Of a DNA stretch of 44,008 bases, positions 15,220-23,821 are shown one piece after another. The translations under genes and the position numbers were made by a program. A model generated the notes under the pieces. It saw nothing but the letters and a program-made list of their open reading frames with translations, had not been told where the DNA came from and searched no databases. The stretch's first letter is position 1. Every line of letters starts with the position of its first letter. This stretch comes from Microbacterium sp. GTDB taxonomy: Bacteria > Actinomycetota > Actinomycetes > Actinomycetales > Microbacteriaceae. The DNA is taken from the NCBI RefSeq assembly GCF_031179285.1, contig NZ_JAPSHY010000026.1, positions 1 through 44,008 on the forward strand. The letters run 5' to 3'.

Positions 15220-15600
15220 ATGACCGATCAGTATCCCGCCTTCTCCGGCGGTCGCAATATCGCCATGAAAATTCCGCCCCACCGCTATGACGCGACAGTG
15301 GCCTTCTACCAGGACGTTTTGCGGCTGCCTCCCATCGCCGGGCCGGCCGGCGATGCCATCGGGTTCGAGTTCGGCCAGTGCAACCTGTGGATCGACAACT
15401 GTCCTGGGCTGTCGCAGGCGGAGATCTGGCTCGAAGTGGTGACCCCGCACACCGAGGCTGCCGCCGAGGTGCTGCAGGAGGCGGGGATCGCGCGCCGGGA
15501 CGAGATCGAAGACCTCGGTACGGGGTTCGATGGTTTCTGGATATCGTCGCCGGCAGACCTCATTCATCTGGTCGACGCACGGGAACAGTCCTGGACCTGA
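15220..15600 (+). CDS. VOC-superfamily (glyoxalase-like) protein
   Basis: 126 residues forming one vicinal-oxygen-chelate unit of two beta-alpha-beta-beta-beta modules. Module one includes GGRNIAMKIPPHRYDATVAFYQDVL and FEFGQCNLWIDN; module two EIWLEVVTPHTEAAAEVL and GFDGFWISSPADLIHLVDA. The start is fixed by AGGAGAG just before 15220. Members include dioxygenases, epimerases and resistance proteins; the metal ligands are not clear enough to choose. Twin inverted repeats upstream point to specific regulation, perhaps by the CGNR-LacI protein encoded just before. Confidence 0.85.
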   Translation: MTDQYPAFSGGRNIAMKIPPHRYDATVAFYQDVLRLPPIAGPAGDAIGFEFGQCNLWIDNCPGLSQAEIWLEVVTPHTEAAAEVLQEAGIARRDEIEDLGTGFDGFWISSPADLIHLVDAREQSWT

Positions 15601-15632
15601 TCACGACGGCGTGAGGACCAGCCACCCGAAAT

Positions 15633-16028
15633 TCATTCAGACCCGGAACCGGAGACGAGCTCGTCGCGGACCGTCGACCCCAGGTCGCCCCAGCAGGCCG
15701 TGATGCGTCCGCCCTCGATGCGGTAGATCGCCAATTCCTGAGTCCGGATCACGCGGCCGGTCGGCTCGATGCCGCGGAAAGATCCCAGGTGCGTTCCGGT
15801 CCCGGTGAGCCGGACGGCGATCGTGTCACCTTCGACGATGAGGTGCTCGACCGTCCAGTGATAGTCGGGGAAAGCAGAGATGACGTCCCGGAGCCCGTCA
15901 CGATATTCGTCGAGTCCCTGCGCTGAACCCGTGACGGTCTCTGCGACGAACTCGCCGAGGTCGTCGACCCCATGTACGTTGCAACGTCGGATGTAGTTCG
16001 CGTAGAAGCCTCTCAGGTCCGGCCCCAC
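15633..16028 (-). CDS. SnoaL-like polyketide-cyclase/ester-cyclase family protein
   Basis: 131 residues of the NTF2-like fold: LRGFYANYIRRCNVHGVDDLGEFVAETV, LDEYRDGLRDVISAFPDYHWTVEHLIVEGDTIAVR, GTGTHLGSFRGIEPTGR and YRIEGGRITACWGDLG. Family members are small cyclases or isomerases, and many have no known substrate. The first standard start is the GTG at 16028. The only good ribosome site, AAAGGAGGA (16059-16051), lies 22 bases before it, directly ahead of two in-frame ATC codons (16049 and 16046). Either the start codon has mutated from ATG or initiation is non-standard. Confidence 0.8.
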   Translation of the reverse strand: MGPDLRGFYANYIRRCNVHGVDDLGEFVAETVTGSAQGLDEYRDGLRDVISAFPDYHWTVEHLIVEGDTIAVRLTGTGTHLGSFRGIEPTGRVIRTQELAIYRIEGGRITACWGDLGSTVRDELVSGSGSE

Positions 16029-16266
16029 GTCGGCTGAGCCGTCGATGATGTCCTCCTTTCACCGCTGCGCGTCTGGCGGACGCATCGCGACGACGAGACG
16101 ATCGACCATCTCGCTGATGATCGCCGGGCGCGCCGACACTCATTCCTGCATCGTACGGTGCCCGGCGGATCGGCCCTGGCTGATCGTTCGCAGTGCTCGA
16201 TAGCAGTCCCGCGACGCCGGAGCAAGGGTGGCCACAAATCTGCCCATCGAGGCATAGAAAAGAGGC

Positions 16267-16593
16267 ATGCAGAAGATCATCTACGCCGGAGACGAGTATC
16301 TGACAGGAGACGACATCGCGAGCGCACTGTTGGCGTACAGCCGTGCGTTGGGAGAGGACGACCGCGCGGAGATCGTCGAGATACCGGTCCGGGAGAGAGA
16401 CGGCGCGATCGTCAAGGCCAAGTTCCTCATCGGTCCGGCGAGTCAGATCGTCTCCAAAGCCGCGGATGGTGCCGGGCCCGAGATCGAGGACCGGGAGTTG
16501 GTGGAGCGGCTGCTGAAGCGGACCCGCGGCGTCGAGTCGCCGACTGCGGCGCCGCTGGAGTTGCCGGGAGACCTCGCCCACGACTTCGATTAG
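16267..16593 (+). CDS. Conserved hypothetical protein
   Basis: 108 residues, acidic, with no signal peptide or membrane helix. It begins MQKIIYAGDEYLTGDDIASALLAYSRAL, and the middle includes DDRAEIVEIPVRERDGAIVKAKFLIGPASQIVS, an alternating beta pattern followed by a helix ending in LVERLLKRT. I do not recognise a family. Codon use fits the neighbours, and AAGAGG stands just before the ATG, so it is a real gene. It stands alone, 122 bases before an SDR gene. Confidence 0.75.
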   Translation: MQKIIYAGDEYLTGDDIASALLAYSRALGEDDRAEIVEIPVRERDGAIVKAKFLIGPASQIVSKAADGAGPEIEDRELVERLLKRTRGVESPTAAPLELPGDLAHDFD

Positions 16594-16715
16594 GGCGCGG
16601 GCACGTATCCGGCTGCAGCGCCGATGCGAGGTCCGATTTCCGCCGGACATGGCGGATTCCCGACGCAACGATGGATGAAGGCAGCTCGTCGCCGTGGCGA
16701 GCGGAAAGGACCTTC

Positions 16716-17453
16716 ATGCCCACCATCGCACTCGTCACCGGCGCAAACCGAGGACTCGGATTCGCCACCGCGGAAGCGCTCGCCCGCACCGGTGCCAGCG
16801 TCATCATCACCGGGCGAGACTCGGCTTCGGCGCAAACTGCCGCTGACCAGCTCGCCGGGCAGGGACTGGCGGTGGAGGCGCTCGCGATGGATGTCACCTC
16901 TCCTGCTGACGTCAGGGCCGCAGCAGACGCCGTCGCCGAGCGTCACGGACGGCTCGACGTCCTGGTGAACAACGCGGGCATCCTGCCGGAGGCCGCGTCA
17001 GACGGAAGCAACGAGTTCGCGGACATCGACGCTTTCCGGAGAACGTTCGAGACCAATGTGCTCGGCGTCGCGAACGTCACCGAGCACTTCCTGCCGCTGC
17101 TGCGATCGAGCTCGGCCGGTCGGATCGTCAACATCTCCTCGACGATGGGATCGCTGAGCGACCAGTCGAACCCCAGTTCTCCCTATTACGGCAGCGTGCT
17201 GCCGGCGTATCAGGCGTCGAAGGCAGCGGTGAACAGCCTGACCGTCGGGCTCAGCAAGCAGCTGTCCGCAACCGGTATCAAGGTGACGGCGGTGTGCCCC
17301 GGGTGGGTTCAGACCGGCCTGGCACCGGGAAATCGAGACAACGCCCCGACGAGCGCCGATGAGGCAGCGCAGGTCGTCGTGACAGCGGCGACGCTCCCGG
17401 CCGATGCGCCCTCTGGTACCTTCATCAGCGCCGCGGGACCCGTCCCCTGGTGA
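16716..17453 (+). CDS. Short-chain dehydrogenase/reductase (SDR)
   Basis: 245 residues of classical SDR. The cofactor motif TGANRGLG (about residues 9-16), NNAG, the Ser in NISST, the catalytic YxxxK as YQASK, and PGWVQT after it are all present. The Asn-Arg-Gly-Leu pattern and ITGRD after the second strand suggest NADP(H) preference. The insertion DQSNPSSPYYGSVLPA before the catalytic Tyr resembles carbonyl-reductase-like members. The substrate is unknown. GGAAAGGA stands 5 bases before the ATG. Confidence 0.92.
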   Translation: MPTIALVTGANRGLGFATAEALARTGASVIITGRDSASAQTAADQLAGQGLAVEALAMDVTSPADVRAAADAVAERHGRLDVLVNNAGILPEAASDGSNEFADIDAFRRTFETNVLGVANVTEHFLPLLRSSSAGRIVNISSTMGSLSDQSNPSSPYYGSVLPAYQASKAAVNSLTVGLSKQLSATGIKVTAVCPGWVQTGLAPGNRDNAPTSADEAAQVVVTAATLPADAPSGTFISAAGPVPW

Positions 17454-17482
17454 AGCGGGGTGACGGGCCCAGTGGCGCCCGC

Positions 17483-18076
17483 TCAGCGTCGCCTGTCGTA
17501 GCTCAGCGACAGCACGTCCTCCCCACTCGTGGTGTTCGCGAGGGTCCAAGCGGATGGCGGAAAGGCGCCGTCGAACAGTCGCTCACCGCCGCCGAGGATC
17601 TGAGGGAAGACGGTGAGCGACAGCCGGTCAAGCGCGTCGGCGGCGAGGAGTGCTCTGATCACGCTCGCGCTTGCGAACACGACGATGTCGCCACCGGGTT
17701 CTGCCTTGAGCCGCTTCACGACGTCTTCCGCGGGCTCGTCGAAGATGCGCGTATTCGACCAGGGAGCCGACTCGAGCGAACTCGACAGGACGACCTTCTC
17801 CGCATCGCGCATCCAGGCGCCGTAACCCCGGTCGCGAGCGTCGGCGTTCTCATCGTCGGCGACGGTCGGCCAGTAAGCGAAGAACCCCTCCGCATTGGTG
17901 CGGCCGAGCAGTGCCGTGGTGGCGTTCTTCCAGAGACTGGTCAGATGGTCACGCGAGGTGTCGCTGATGGCGTAAGGCATGAGCCAGCCCATGTCAGCAG
18001 GACCGCCCGGACCCTGATAGTAGCCGTCGAGGCTGACAGCGATGTTCGCGACGATCCGTCGTTCATTGGTGAACAT
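17483..18076 (-). CDS. Dihydrofolate reductase-like / RibD C-terminal domain protein
   Basis: 197 residues of the RibD-C/DHFR-like fold: RRIVANIAVSLDGYYQGPGG, LLGRTNAEGFFAYWP, DAEKVVLSSSLESAPWSNTRIF, GDIVVFASASVIRALLAADALDRLSLTVFPQILGGGERLF. Relatives are often called dihydrofolate reductase family proteins, but most are uncharacterised NADPH enzymes. The ATG at 18076 lies inside the last codons of the upstream ArsR-SRPBCC gene (14-base overlap), so the two are translationally coupled and probably controlled together. Confidence 0.88.
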   Translation of the reverse strand: MFTNERRIVANIAVSLDGYYQGPGGPADMGWLMPYAISDTSRDHLTSLWKNATTALLGRTNAEGFFAYWPTVADDENADARDRGYGAWMRDAEKVVLSSSLESAPWSNTRIFDEPAEDVVKRLKAEPGGDIVVFASASVIRALLAADALDRLSLTVFPQILGGGERLFDGAFPPSAWTLANTTSGEDVLSLSYDRRR

Positions 18077-18899
18077 TTCGATTCCCTTCGTTGGTGGTGT
18101 CCGCGAGAAGCAGGGCGAGACGATCGAGGCTCTGATTCCAGCCGAGTTCGATGCCGGCGACGAATTCCGCCGAGGGTGCTGCCGCGTCATCGATCCTCAG
18201 ACGCACCTCGAGCTCGGTGCCGGACTCTGAAGCCTCGATCTGCCAGTCGTAGCGTGCCCTGAATCCGAGGCTGCCATCGGGCAGCTTCGGGGACAGCACG
18301 AACGACAGACGGCGACCCGGGTCGACGGACTCGATCAAGCCGGTGGCTTCCCCGATCACGCCTTCGTCACCCGCTCGATCGTCTGCGTCGACGTATACCT
18401 GCGTCACTGCCTGGCCGGGCTGATTGCTCCATCGCAACTCGGCCAGGCGCAGATCCCTCGGAGCCCACCACCGCGAAAGCAACTCCGAGTCAGCGAGGTG
18501 GCGCCACACCAGCGGGGCGGAAGCCGCCAGACGTCGGCGGAAAACGTACTCGCGTCCGTCGGCCCAGCCCGGCCGGTCGGCGGCGACCGTCTCGGCGTCG
18601 ACGGCAGCAGAGTATTGATCGAACAGGTCACGACCGTGATGCGCGAGGTCGGCGACCCGCTGGAGCTCCGCAGCCAGCGAGCGGAGCACCTCTGGCTCCA
18701 GAGCATAGATTCGGCGCTGCCCGCTCCGGCGAGAAACGGCGATCCCGCTGCGTTCCAGGGTCTGCAGGTGCTTGCTCGCCTGAGGCTGACGCAAGTCAGC
18801 CGATGTCGCGATGGCTCCGACCGAGCGGGGGCGTTCCGCGAGGAGCAGAACGATGCGCCATCGTGAGGCGTCGGAAAGGGCGGTCATCCATTCGAGCAT
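18063..18899 (-). CDS. ArsR-type regulator fused to an SRPBCC/AHSA1 domain
   Basis: 278 residues. Residues 1-85 are an ArsR winged helix (SDASRWRIVLLLAERPRSVGAIATS, RQPQASKHLQTLERSGI, RRIYALEP) without the Cys pairs used for metal sensing. Residues 110-265 form an AHSA1-like SRPBCC lipid/hydrophobic-ligand pocket domain (FRRRLAASAPLVWRHLADSELLSRWWAP, SLDRLALLL). The fusion suggests a one-component regulator sensing a hydrophobic ligand, which is inference. It is promoter-proximal to the RibD-like gene, which it overlaps. Confidence 0.88.
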   Translation of the reverse strand: MLEWMTALSDASRWRIVLLLAERPRSVGAIATSADLRQPQASKHLQTLERSGIAVSRRSGQRRIYALEPEVLRSLAAELQRVADLAHHGRDLFDQYSAAVDAETVAADRPGWADGREYVFRRRLAASAPLVWRHLADSELLSRWWAPRDLRLAELRWSNQPGQAVTQVYVDADDRAGDEGVIGEATGLIESVDPGRRLSFVLSPKLPDGSLGFRARYDWQIEASESGTELEVRLRIDDAAAPSAEFVAGIELGWNQSLDRLALLLADTTNEGNRNVHQ

Positions 18900-18905
18900 G
18901 GCTTA

Positions 18906-18935
18906 AGTATGCGTTTACGTGAATATTCGTGTCAA
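18906..18935 (-). promoter_or_regulatory. Promoter of the ArsR-SRPBCC/RibD pair
   Basis: TTGACA (18935-18930) and CATACT (18911-18906) are spaced 18 bases apart on the minus strand, ending 6 bases before the ATG, so the transcript is likely leaderless. The AT-rich spacer is a plausible autoregulator site. Confidence 0.5.
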
Positions 18936-19003
18936 TGACTATTTCCGCGAGGCGACGGCCAGCGGTCGGCCCGAGTGAGGTCCCGGCGGAGGTAGCTTGA
19001 AGC

Positions 19004-19435
19004 ATGGTCAGTGTGAGTCGGGAATCGCCCGAGCAGACCGAGCGCCGGCTTCTCGGCGTCATCGCCGCAGCCGAGCTCGTCGAGTTCGATGGGGCGTGGG
19101 CGTTCAAGGAATCACCCCTCGAGCAGCCGCCGGTACTGACCTCGGAGATGCTCGCCGTCGTCAGAGACGAGAACAGCTGGTCGTGGCTGGTCCCGGCAGA
19201 AGCAGACGCGGAGGAGACGTTCGCCGTCTTCTCGTTCCACTTCCCGCCGGCTGCCGACAACAGCGGGTTCGTGGGGTGGCTCGCCACGGTGCTGAAGCAG
19301 CGCTTGGGTACGGGCGTCTTCGTGGTCTGCGGACAGAACTCGTCGCGCGGCGGCATCTACGACTACTGGGGTTGCCCCGTCGAACTTCGCGACCAGGCGC
19401 GGCGCGTGCTCGAGGACCTTCGCCGGGACCGGTAG
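19004..19435 (+). CDS. DUF6196-like conserved protein
   Basis: 143 residues, soluble. Recognisable conserved stretches are SPEQTERRLLGVIAAAELVEFDGAWAF at the start, NSWSWLVPA, and FSFHFPPAADNSGFVGWLATVLKQRLGTGVFVVCGQNSSRGGIYDYWGCP. This fits the family annotated DUF6196, of unknown function; I rely on memory of the family pattern. It lies divergent from the ArsR-SRPBCC gene with 104 bases between. No catalytic motif is evident. Confidence 0.7.
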   Translation: MVSVSRESPEQTERRLLGVIAAAELVEFDGAWAFKESPLEQPPVLTSEMLAVVRDENSWSWLVPAEADAEETFAVFSFHFPPAADNSGFVGWLATVLKQRLGTGVFVVCGQNSSRGGIYDYWGCPVELRDQARRVLEDLRRDR

Positions 19436-19455
19436 GACGCGGTCGCGGGGTCGAT

Positions 19456-20469
19456 CTACGGGAGTCGTACCGGCTCGCCTACAGACTCCCGCTCGACGAG
19501 CAACGGCTGGAGCGTGATGCGCCGCGGTTCGCGCTGCCCGTCCAGTTGTTCCATCAGAAGTTCGACCGCGACGCGCGCCTTCTCGGCGATGTCCTGCCGA
19601 ACCGTGGTGAGAGACGGGATCATCATCTCAGCGATGGGGAGATCATCGAAGCCCACCAGCGAGAAGTCATCCGGCACCCGGATGCTGCGACGCGCGAACG
19701 CCTTGATGAGACCGATCGCCAGGATGTCGGCTGTCACGACGGCGGCTGTGAAGCGGCCGCGGGGGGACAGCAGATCGTCGGCGGCACTCTCGGCGCCGGC
19801 GAACGTGAGGTTCGCGATCACCCTGGTGCCTTCGTCGCTGACATCCGCCTCGGCGAGAGCCCGAGTGAACCCGGAATGGCGGGCGTTGATGACGCCGGCG
19901 CTGCTCGCACCCGGTCCGACGAAGGCGATCGAACGATGGCCGGCCGCGAGCAGATGCCGTGTTGCCTCGTAGCCGCCCTGCTCGTCGTCCGGCCCGACGG
20001 TGGAGATCTCGGCCTCGCCATAGGCGTCGATGAACACCATCGGGATGTCCTGGTGGCGGCGAAGCTGCTCGACTTCGTCGGCCAGCACGCCCAGGAACAG
20101 CGCGCCGTCGACGTTCCAAGAGCGGAGCCGGCGGGCAGTGTCGGAGGCGTCGGTGGCGGCGTGGATCATCAGATGCTTCCCGGCGGCGCTGATGTGCCGC
20201 TCGATCTCGCCGAGAAGCATCGCATCGTGTGGATTCGACAGGCCCAGGTCGCCCTCGGCTGCGGCGTAGTAGACGAGGGAGATGATCTCGCTTCGCGCGA
20301 CGGACAGAGATCGCGCAGCCGCGCTTCGCTGATAGTTCAATTCGTCTGCCGCGCTCAGCACCCGGGCCTTCGTGGTCGCTGAGACGCGGTCGTCGTGACC
20401 GTTCAGGACATTCGACACGGTCATCTTCGACACGCCGCACACCCGTGCGATATCGGCGATCGTCACCAT
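19456..20469 (-). CDS. LacI-family repressor of the adjacent sugar-uptake operon
   Basis: 337 residues. The headpiece at 1-55 has VTIADIARVCGVSKMTVSNVLNG and ARSLSVARS as hinge region. The periplasmic-binding-protein-like sensor follows, with DGALFLGVLADEVEQL, GPDDEQGGYEATRHLLAAGH and DFSLVGFDDLPIAEMMIPSLTTV, ending in a standard LacI tail. The ATG at 20469 is preferred over an in-frame GTG at 20478 because an AAGG site stands 9 bases upstream. It is divergent from the solute-binding protein gene, and two palindromic LacI-type operators lie between, so it very likely represses 20584-26245 until the sugar is present. Confidence 0.93.
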   Translation of the reverse strand: MVTIADIARVCGVSKMTVSNVLNGHDDRVSATTKARVLSAADELNYQRSAAARSLSVARSEIISLVYYAAAEGDLGLSNPHDAMLLGEIERHISAAGKHLMIHAATDASDTARRLRSWNVDGALFLGVLADEVEQLRRHQDIPMVFIDAYGEAEISTVGPDDEQGGYEATRHLLAAGHRSIAFVGPGASSAGVINARHSGFTRALAEADVSDEGTRVIANLTFAGAESAADDLLSPRGRFTAAVVTADILAIGLIKAFARRSIRVPDDFSLVGFDDLPIAEMMIPSLTTVRQDIAEKARVAVELLMEQLDGQREPRRITLQPLLVERESVGEPVRLP

Positions 20470-20538
20470 GTGGGACACCTTCTTTCATCTGTGAGACATC
20501 TTGCACCTTGACGTGATGGCTGGCCTGTCGCACAATAG

Positions 20539-20564
20539 TTTACCGGTACACTTTTACCGGTAAA
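20539..20564. promoter_or_regulatory. Twin LacI-type operators
   Basis: TTTACCGGTAAA (20553-20564, a perfect 12-bp palindrome with central CG) and TTTACCGGTACA (20539-20550) start 14 bases apart. They lie 20 bases before the solute-binding protein ATG and 70 bases from the repressor start. Confidence 0.85.
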
Positions 20565-20583
20565 CCTTGACAAAGGAGTCGAC

Positions 20584-21963
20584 ATGATTCGAGTAGGCCG
20601 GCGAGCCCGCGCCGTATCAGCGATCGGAACAGCATCCGTCCTCGCGGTGACGCTGGCGGCGTGCGGAAGCGGAGGCGGCGGTGTCGAGGACACGCAGGCG
20701 GACAAGGGGCTCCCGATCGCGGGAGTCAACGTCACCTACGACCCGAACACGCTCGTCAACGATGGAAAGCCCATTGAGCTGGAGTGGTGGGCCTGGAGCC
20801 ACATCGAGCAGTTCCAGGCCATCGCCGACGCCTACAGCGAGATCCACCCGAACGTCACGATCAAGGTGGTGAACCAGCCGTGGGAGGACTACTGGACCAA
20901 GCTCCCGCTTGAGCTGGAGTCCGACGGCGGCCCCGCTATCTTCAATGTCCACAACTCGCAGCACGACAACCTCATCGCCAGGATGGAGCCGTACGACATC
21001 GACGCGGCCGATCTCGAAGCCGACTACACGGGTGCCGCCGCCCACGTCATCGACGGCGAGACCTACTACATCGATCTCGGTCTCATGAGCGGAGCGATCT
21101 ACTACAACACCGATATGTGGGAGGCGGCCGGGCTGACCGACGCCGACATCCCGACCACGTGGGACGAGTTCCGCGAGGTCGCCAAGAAGCTCACGATCCG
21201 CGAGGGCGGCGAGCTGCGCCAGGCAGGGTTCAACTTCAACGGCGGGGCGCAGGCGATGCAGATGGGCATGGCCTACCAGCTCGGACAGAACCTGTTCGCG
21301 GACGATGGCAGCACACCCACCGTCGACAACGACGCGAACCTCGAGGTCATCAACCGCTTCCTGGACATCTACGCCGACGGCTCGGGCGACGCGAACTTCG
21401 GCGCATCGGGCACCGAGAGCTTCGGGCAGGGCCTGTCGGCGATGACATACGCCTGGGGCTGGTACTCCGGCACGCTGACCAACGACTACCCCGACGTGCC
21501 GTGGAGCGCGTTCCAGACGCCTGTGCCCGATGCCGGTGAGACGCCTTATGCGCTCGACCGCTACAACGGTGAGTCGACCTTCGGCATCAATGCGAACGGC
21601 ACGGATGCTGAGAAGGAAGTGGCACAGGACTTCTTGCGCTACTACCTGACGGACGAGGAATCGGTGAAGGAGCTCGCGCTGAGCTTCAGCATCTTCCCGG
21701 CGTACAAGCCGATCGCCGACGACCCGGCCTTCGCCGAGAACCCGGCACTCGCGGCATTCGGCGACATCGAGCGCTATATCTGGCCCGGCCCCGTCCCGGC
21801 GACCTTCGAGACCTCGACCGCGACGATGTGGGAGGAAATCCTCTACAACGGCGTCGCCCCCGAGGACGCACTCGCCGCGGCGCAGACGGCGATCGAGAAG
21901 GACCTCGACGGCAAGGACTTCGTCGCTGCCGAGAACCTGTACGCGTTCTACGCCGCCAACTGA
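20584..21963 (+). CDS. Sugar ABC transporter solute-binding lipoprotein
   Basis: 459 residues. The signal peptide ends in the lipobox LAAC with Cys27. The family-1 extracellular sugar-binding fold follows: ELEWWAWSHIEQFQAIADAYSEIHPNVTIKVV, LGLMSGAIYYNTDMWEAAGL, TTWDEFREVAKKLT, GLSAMTYAWGWYSG and FLRYYLTDEESVKELAL. It captures an oligosaccharide or glycoside outside the membrane for the two permeases encoded next. AAAGGAG stands upstream of the ATG. The GH31 enzyme in the same operon points to an alpha-linked glycoside as ligand. Confidence 0.93.
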   Translation: MIRVGRRARAVSAIGTASVLAVTLAACGSGGGGVEDTQADKGLPIAGVNVTYDPNTLVNDGKPIELEWWAWSHIEQFQAIADAYSEIHPNVTIKVVNQPWEDYWTKLPLELESDGGPAIFNVHNSQHDNLIARMEPYDIDAADLEADYTGAAAHVIDGETYYIDLGLMSGAIYYNTDMWEAAGLTDADIPTTWDEFREVAKKLTIREGGELRQAGFNFNGGAQAMQMGMAYQLGQNLFADDGSTPTVDNDANLEVINRFLDIYADGSGDANFGASGTESFGQGLSAMTYAWGWYSGTLTNDYPDVPWSAFQTPVPDAGETPYALDRYNGESTFGINANGTDAEKEVAQDFLRYYLTDEESVKELALSFSIFPAYKPIADDPAFAENPALAAFGDIERYIWPGPVPATFETSTATMWEEILYNGVAPEDALAAAQTAIEKDLDGKDFVAAENLYAFYAAN

Positions 21964-21982
21964 GAACCACGCAGGAAGGAGC

Positions 21983-22010
21983 GCTCCCGGCCGTCTCGGC
22001 GGCCGGGAGC
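21983..22010 (+). other. Intercistronic mRNA hairpin between binding protein and permease
   Basis: GCTCCCGGCC pairs perfectly with GGCCGGGAGC around an 8-base loop, with no T-tract. The 3' arm includes GGGAG, the only candidate ribosome site for the permease at 22020. It could stabilise the abundant binding-protein message and damp permease translation. Confidence 0.65.
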
Positions 22011-22019
22011 GGCACCCGC

Positions 22020-23006
22020 ATGACCATTCAGACACGCACGCGCTCGGCCGCCCCTGAGGCGCCGGCCCCGGTCACGCAGGACACCCGCCGCATCAAGAAG
22101 CCGGCGAGTGAACTGTGGCTGCGCAACCTCACCGTCGGCACCATCATGGCGTCTCTCGTGGTGTTGCTGCTCATCCCGATCGGCATCGCCTTCGTCGGCA
22201 GCTTCCACAACTGGAACCCGCTCAACGGCACCTTCGACTTCACCGGCATCGACAACTACGCCGAGCTGTTCGCGGATGCCACGTTCTGGCGCGCCTCCGC
22301 CAACACGCTCGTCTTCGGCGTCCTTGCCATCGTCGGCCGTGTCGTCCTCGGGCTGGCCATCGCCTACGCGCTGTTCTCGAAACTCAGCCGATGGCGCACG
22401 TTCTTCCGCACGATCTTCTACCTGCCGACGGTCATGCCCCTCGTCGCCGTGGCCTTTCTGTGGACCCTCATGTACAACCCGCAGTTCGGCGCCATCAACA
22501 CGCTGTTCGGCCTCGACATCAACTGGCTTTTCGACCAGCGATACTCGCTGCTGGCGATCGTGATCATGACGATCTGGAAGGACTTCGGTTTCGCCGTCAT
22601 CCTCTTCCTCGCCGGCCTCTACGCGATCCCCGAGGACGTCCTCGAGGCGGCATCCGTCGACGGCGCGAACGCGTGGCGCCGGTTCTGGCACGTCATCCTG
22701 CCACTGTTGCGGCCCATGCTGTTCTTCATCGTCATCACCTCGATGATCGGCTACCTGCAGGCGTTCGTACAGGTGCTCGTGATGACCAACGGCGGCCCCG
22801 GCACCTCGACGCAGCTCATCTCGTTCATGATCTACGACCAGGCGTTCGTGAAGTACGACTTCGGCTATGCGTCCGCGATCGCGTTCGTCCTGCTGATCAT
22901 CACAGCCGTGCTGACCGCAGCGTCCTGGCGCATGAATCAGTCTGCGCTCGATACACCGCGGCGCCGGCGCCGTGCCGCGAAGCGCTCCGAAAGGAACCCC
23001 TCATGA
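22020..23006 (+). CDS. Sugar ABC transporter permease (MalF/UgpA-like)
   Basis: 328 residues with six predicted membrane helices after a basic cytoplasmic N-terminus. The EAA loop that docks the ATPase reads EAASVDGANAWRRFWHVILPLLRP, and TNGGPGTSTQLISFMIYDQAF is typical of the UgpA/MalF branch. It forms the translocation channel with the permease at 23003, whose ATG overlaps its stop by 4 bases. Its ATG at 22020 follows the 21983-22010 hairpin. Confidence 0.92.
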   Translation: MTIQTRTRSAAPEAPAPVTQDTRRIKKPASELWLRNLTVGTIMASLVVLLLIPIGIAFVGSFHNWNPLNGTFDFTGIDNYAELFADATFWRASANTLVFGVLAIVGRVVLGLAIAYALFSKLSRWRTFFRTIFYLPTVMPLVAVAFLWTLMYNPQFGAINTLFGLDINWLFDQRYSLLAIVIMTIWKDFGFAVILFLAGLYAIPEDVLEAASVDGANAWRRFWHVILPLLRPMLFFIVITSMIGYLQAFVQVLVMTNGGPGTSTQLISFMIYDQAFVKYDFGYASAIAFVLLIITAVLTAASWRMNQSALDTPRRRRRAAKRSERNPS

Positions 23007-23818
23007 AGGTGCGTGTCTTCGCGCTGAACGCGACCCTGCTCGTGGTCGGCCTGATCATCGTCCTGCCGTTCTTCTGGATGATCCTGTCGGCGTTCAAGTC
23101 CAATGCTGAGATCGTCGGTTTCGACCAGACCTTCTTCCCGAAGGAATGGACGTTCGAGAACTTCATCTCGATCCAGACGAAGCTCGACTTCCTCCGGTTG
23201 TTCTTCAACAGCGTGTTCCTGTCCGTGACGATCACGGCACTCTCCGTCTACACGAGCCTCGTTGGCGGCTTCGTGTTCTCGAAGTACCGCTTCCGTGGCC
23301 GTGGCCCGCTGTTCGCGGTGATCCTGTCGACCATGATGGTCACCTGGGCGGTCGTCATCATCCCCCGGTACACGATGTTCCGCGAGGTGGGACTCACCGA
23401 CAGCTACGCGTCCATCATCATCCCCGCCGTCATCAGCGCGTTCGGCATCTTCATGATGCGACAGAGCATGGATGCCGTGCCCGACGAGATCCTCGAGGCC
23501 GCGCGCATCGACGGGGCGTCGGAGTGGTTCATCTTCCACCGGATCGTCGTGCCGATGAGCGTCAACGCCATCTCGGCGCTGTCGATCTTCATCTTCCTCT
23601 GGGTCTGGGAGGACTACCTGTGGCCGTATCTGATGATCTCGTCCGAGGAGAAGCAGGTGCTCGCGGTCGGGCTCACCACCTTCAGAGGGCAGTACGGCAC
23701 GGACTATGGCGGGTTGTTCGCCGCTACGACGCTGGCGATCGTGCCGGTGATGATCGTCTACATCGTGTTCCAGCGCCGGTTCATCGCCGGGGCTGCGAGC
23801 GCGGCCTTGAAGGGCTGA
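23003..23818 (+). CDS. Sugar ABC transporter permease (MalG/UgpE-like)
   Basis: 271 residues and six membrane helices. The N-terminus LLVVGLIIVLPFFWMILSAFKS is characteristic of the MalG branch. The EAA loop is EAARIDGASEWFIFHRIVVPMS, followed by FLWVWEDYLWPYLMI. An AAAGGAA ribosome site lies within the end of the preceding gene, and start and stop overlap as ATGA. No ATPase gene is in the operon, so the pair probably uses a shared MsiK-type ATPase encoded elsewhere, as is usual for actinobacterial sugar importers. Confidence 0.92.
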   Translation: MKVRVFALNATLLVVGLIIVLPFFWMILSAFKSNAEIVGFDQTFFPKEWTFENFISIQTKLDFLRLFFNSVFLSVTITALSVYTSLVGGFVFSKYRFRGRGPLFAVILSTMMVTWAVVIIPRYTMFREVGLTDSYASIIIPAVISAFGIFMMRQSMDAVPDEILEAARIDGASEWFIFHRIVVPMSVNAISALSIFIFLWVWEDYLWPYLMISSEEKQVLAVGLTTFRGQYGTDYGGLFAATTLAIVPVMIVYIVFQRRFIAGAASAALKG

Positions 23819-23821
23819 GGC

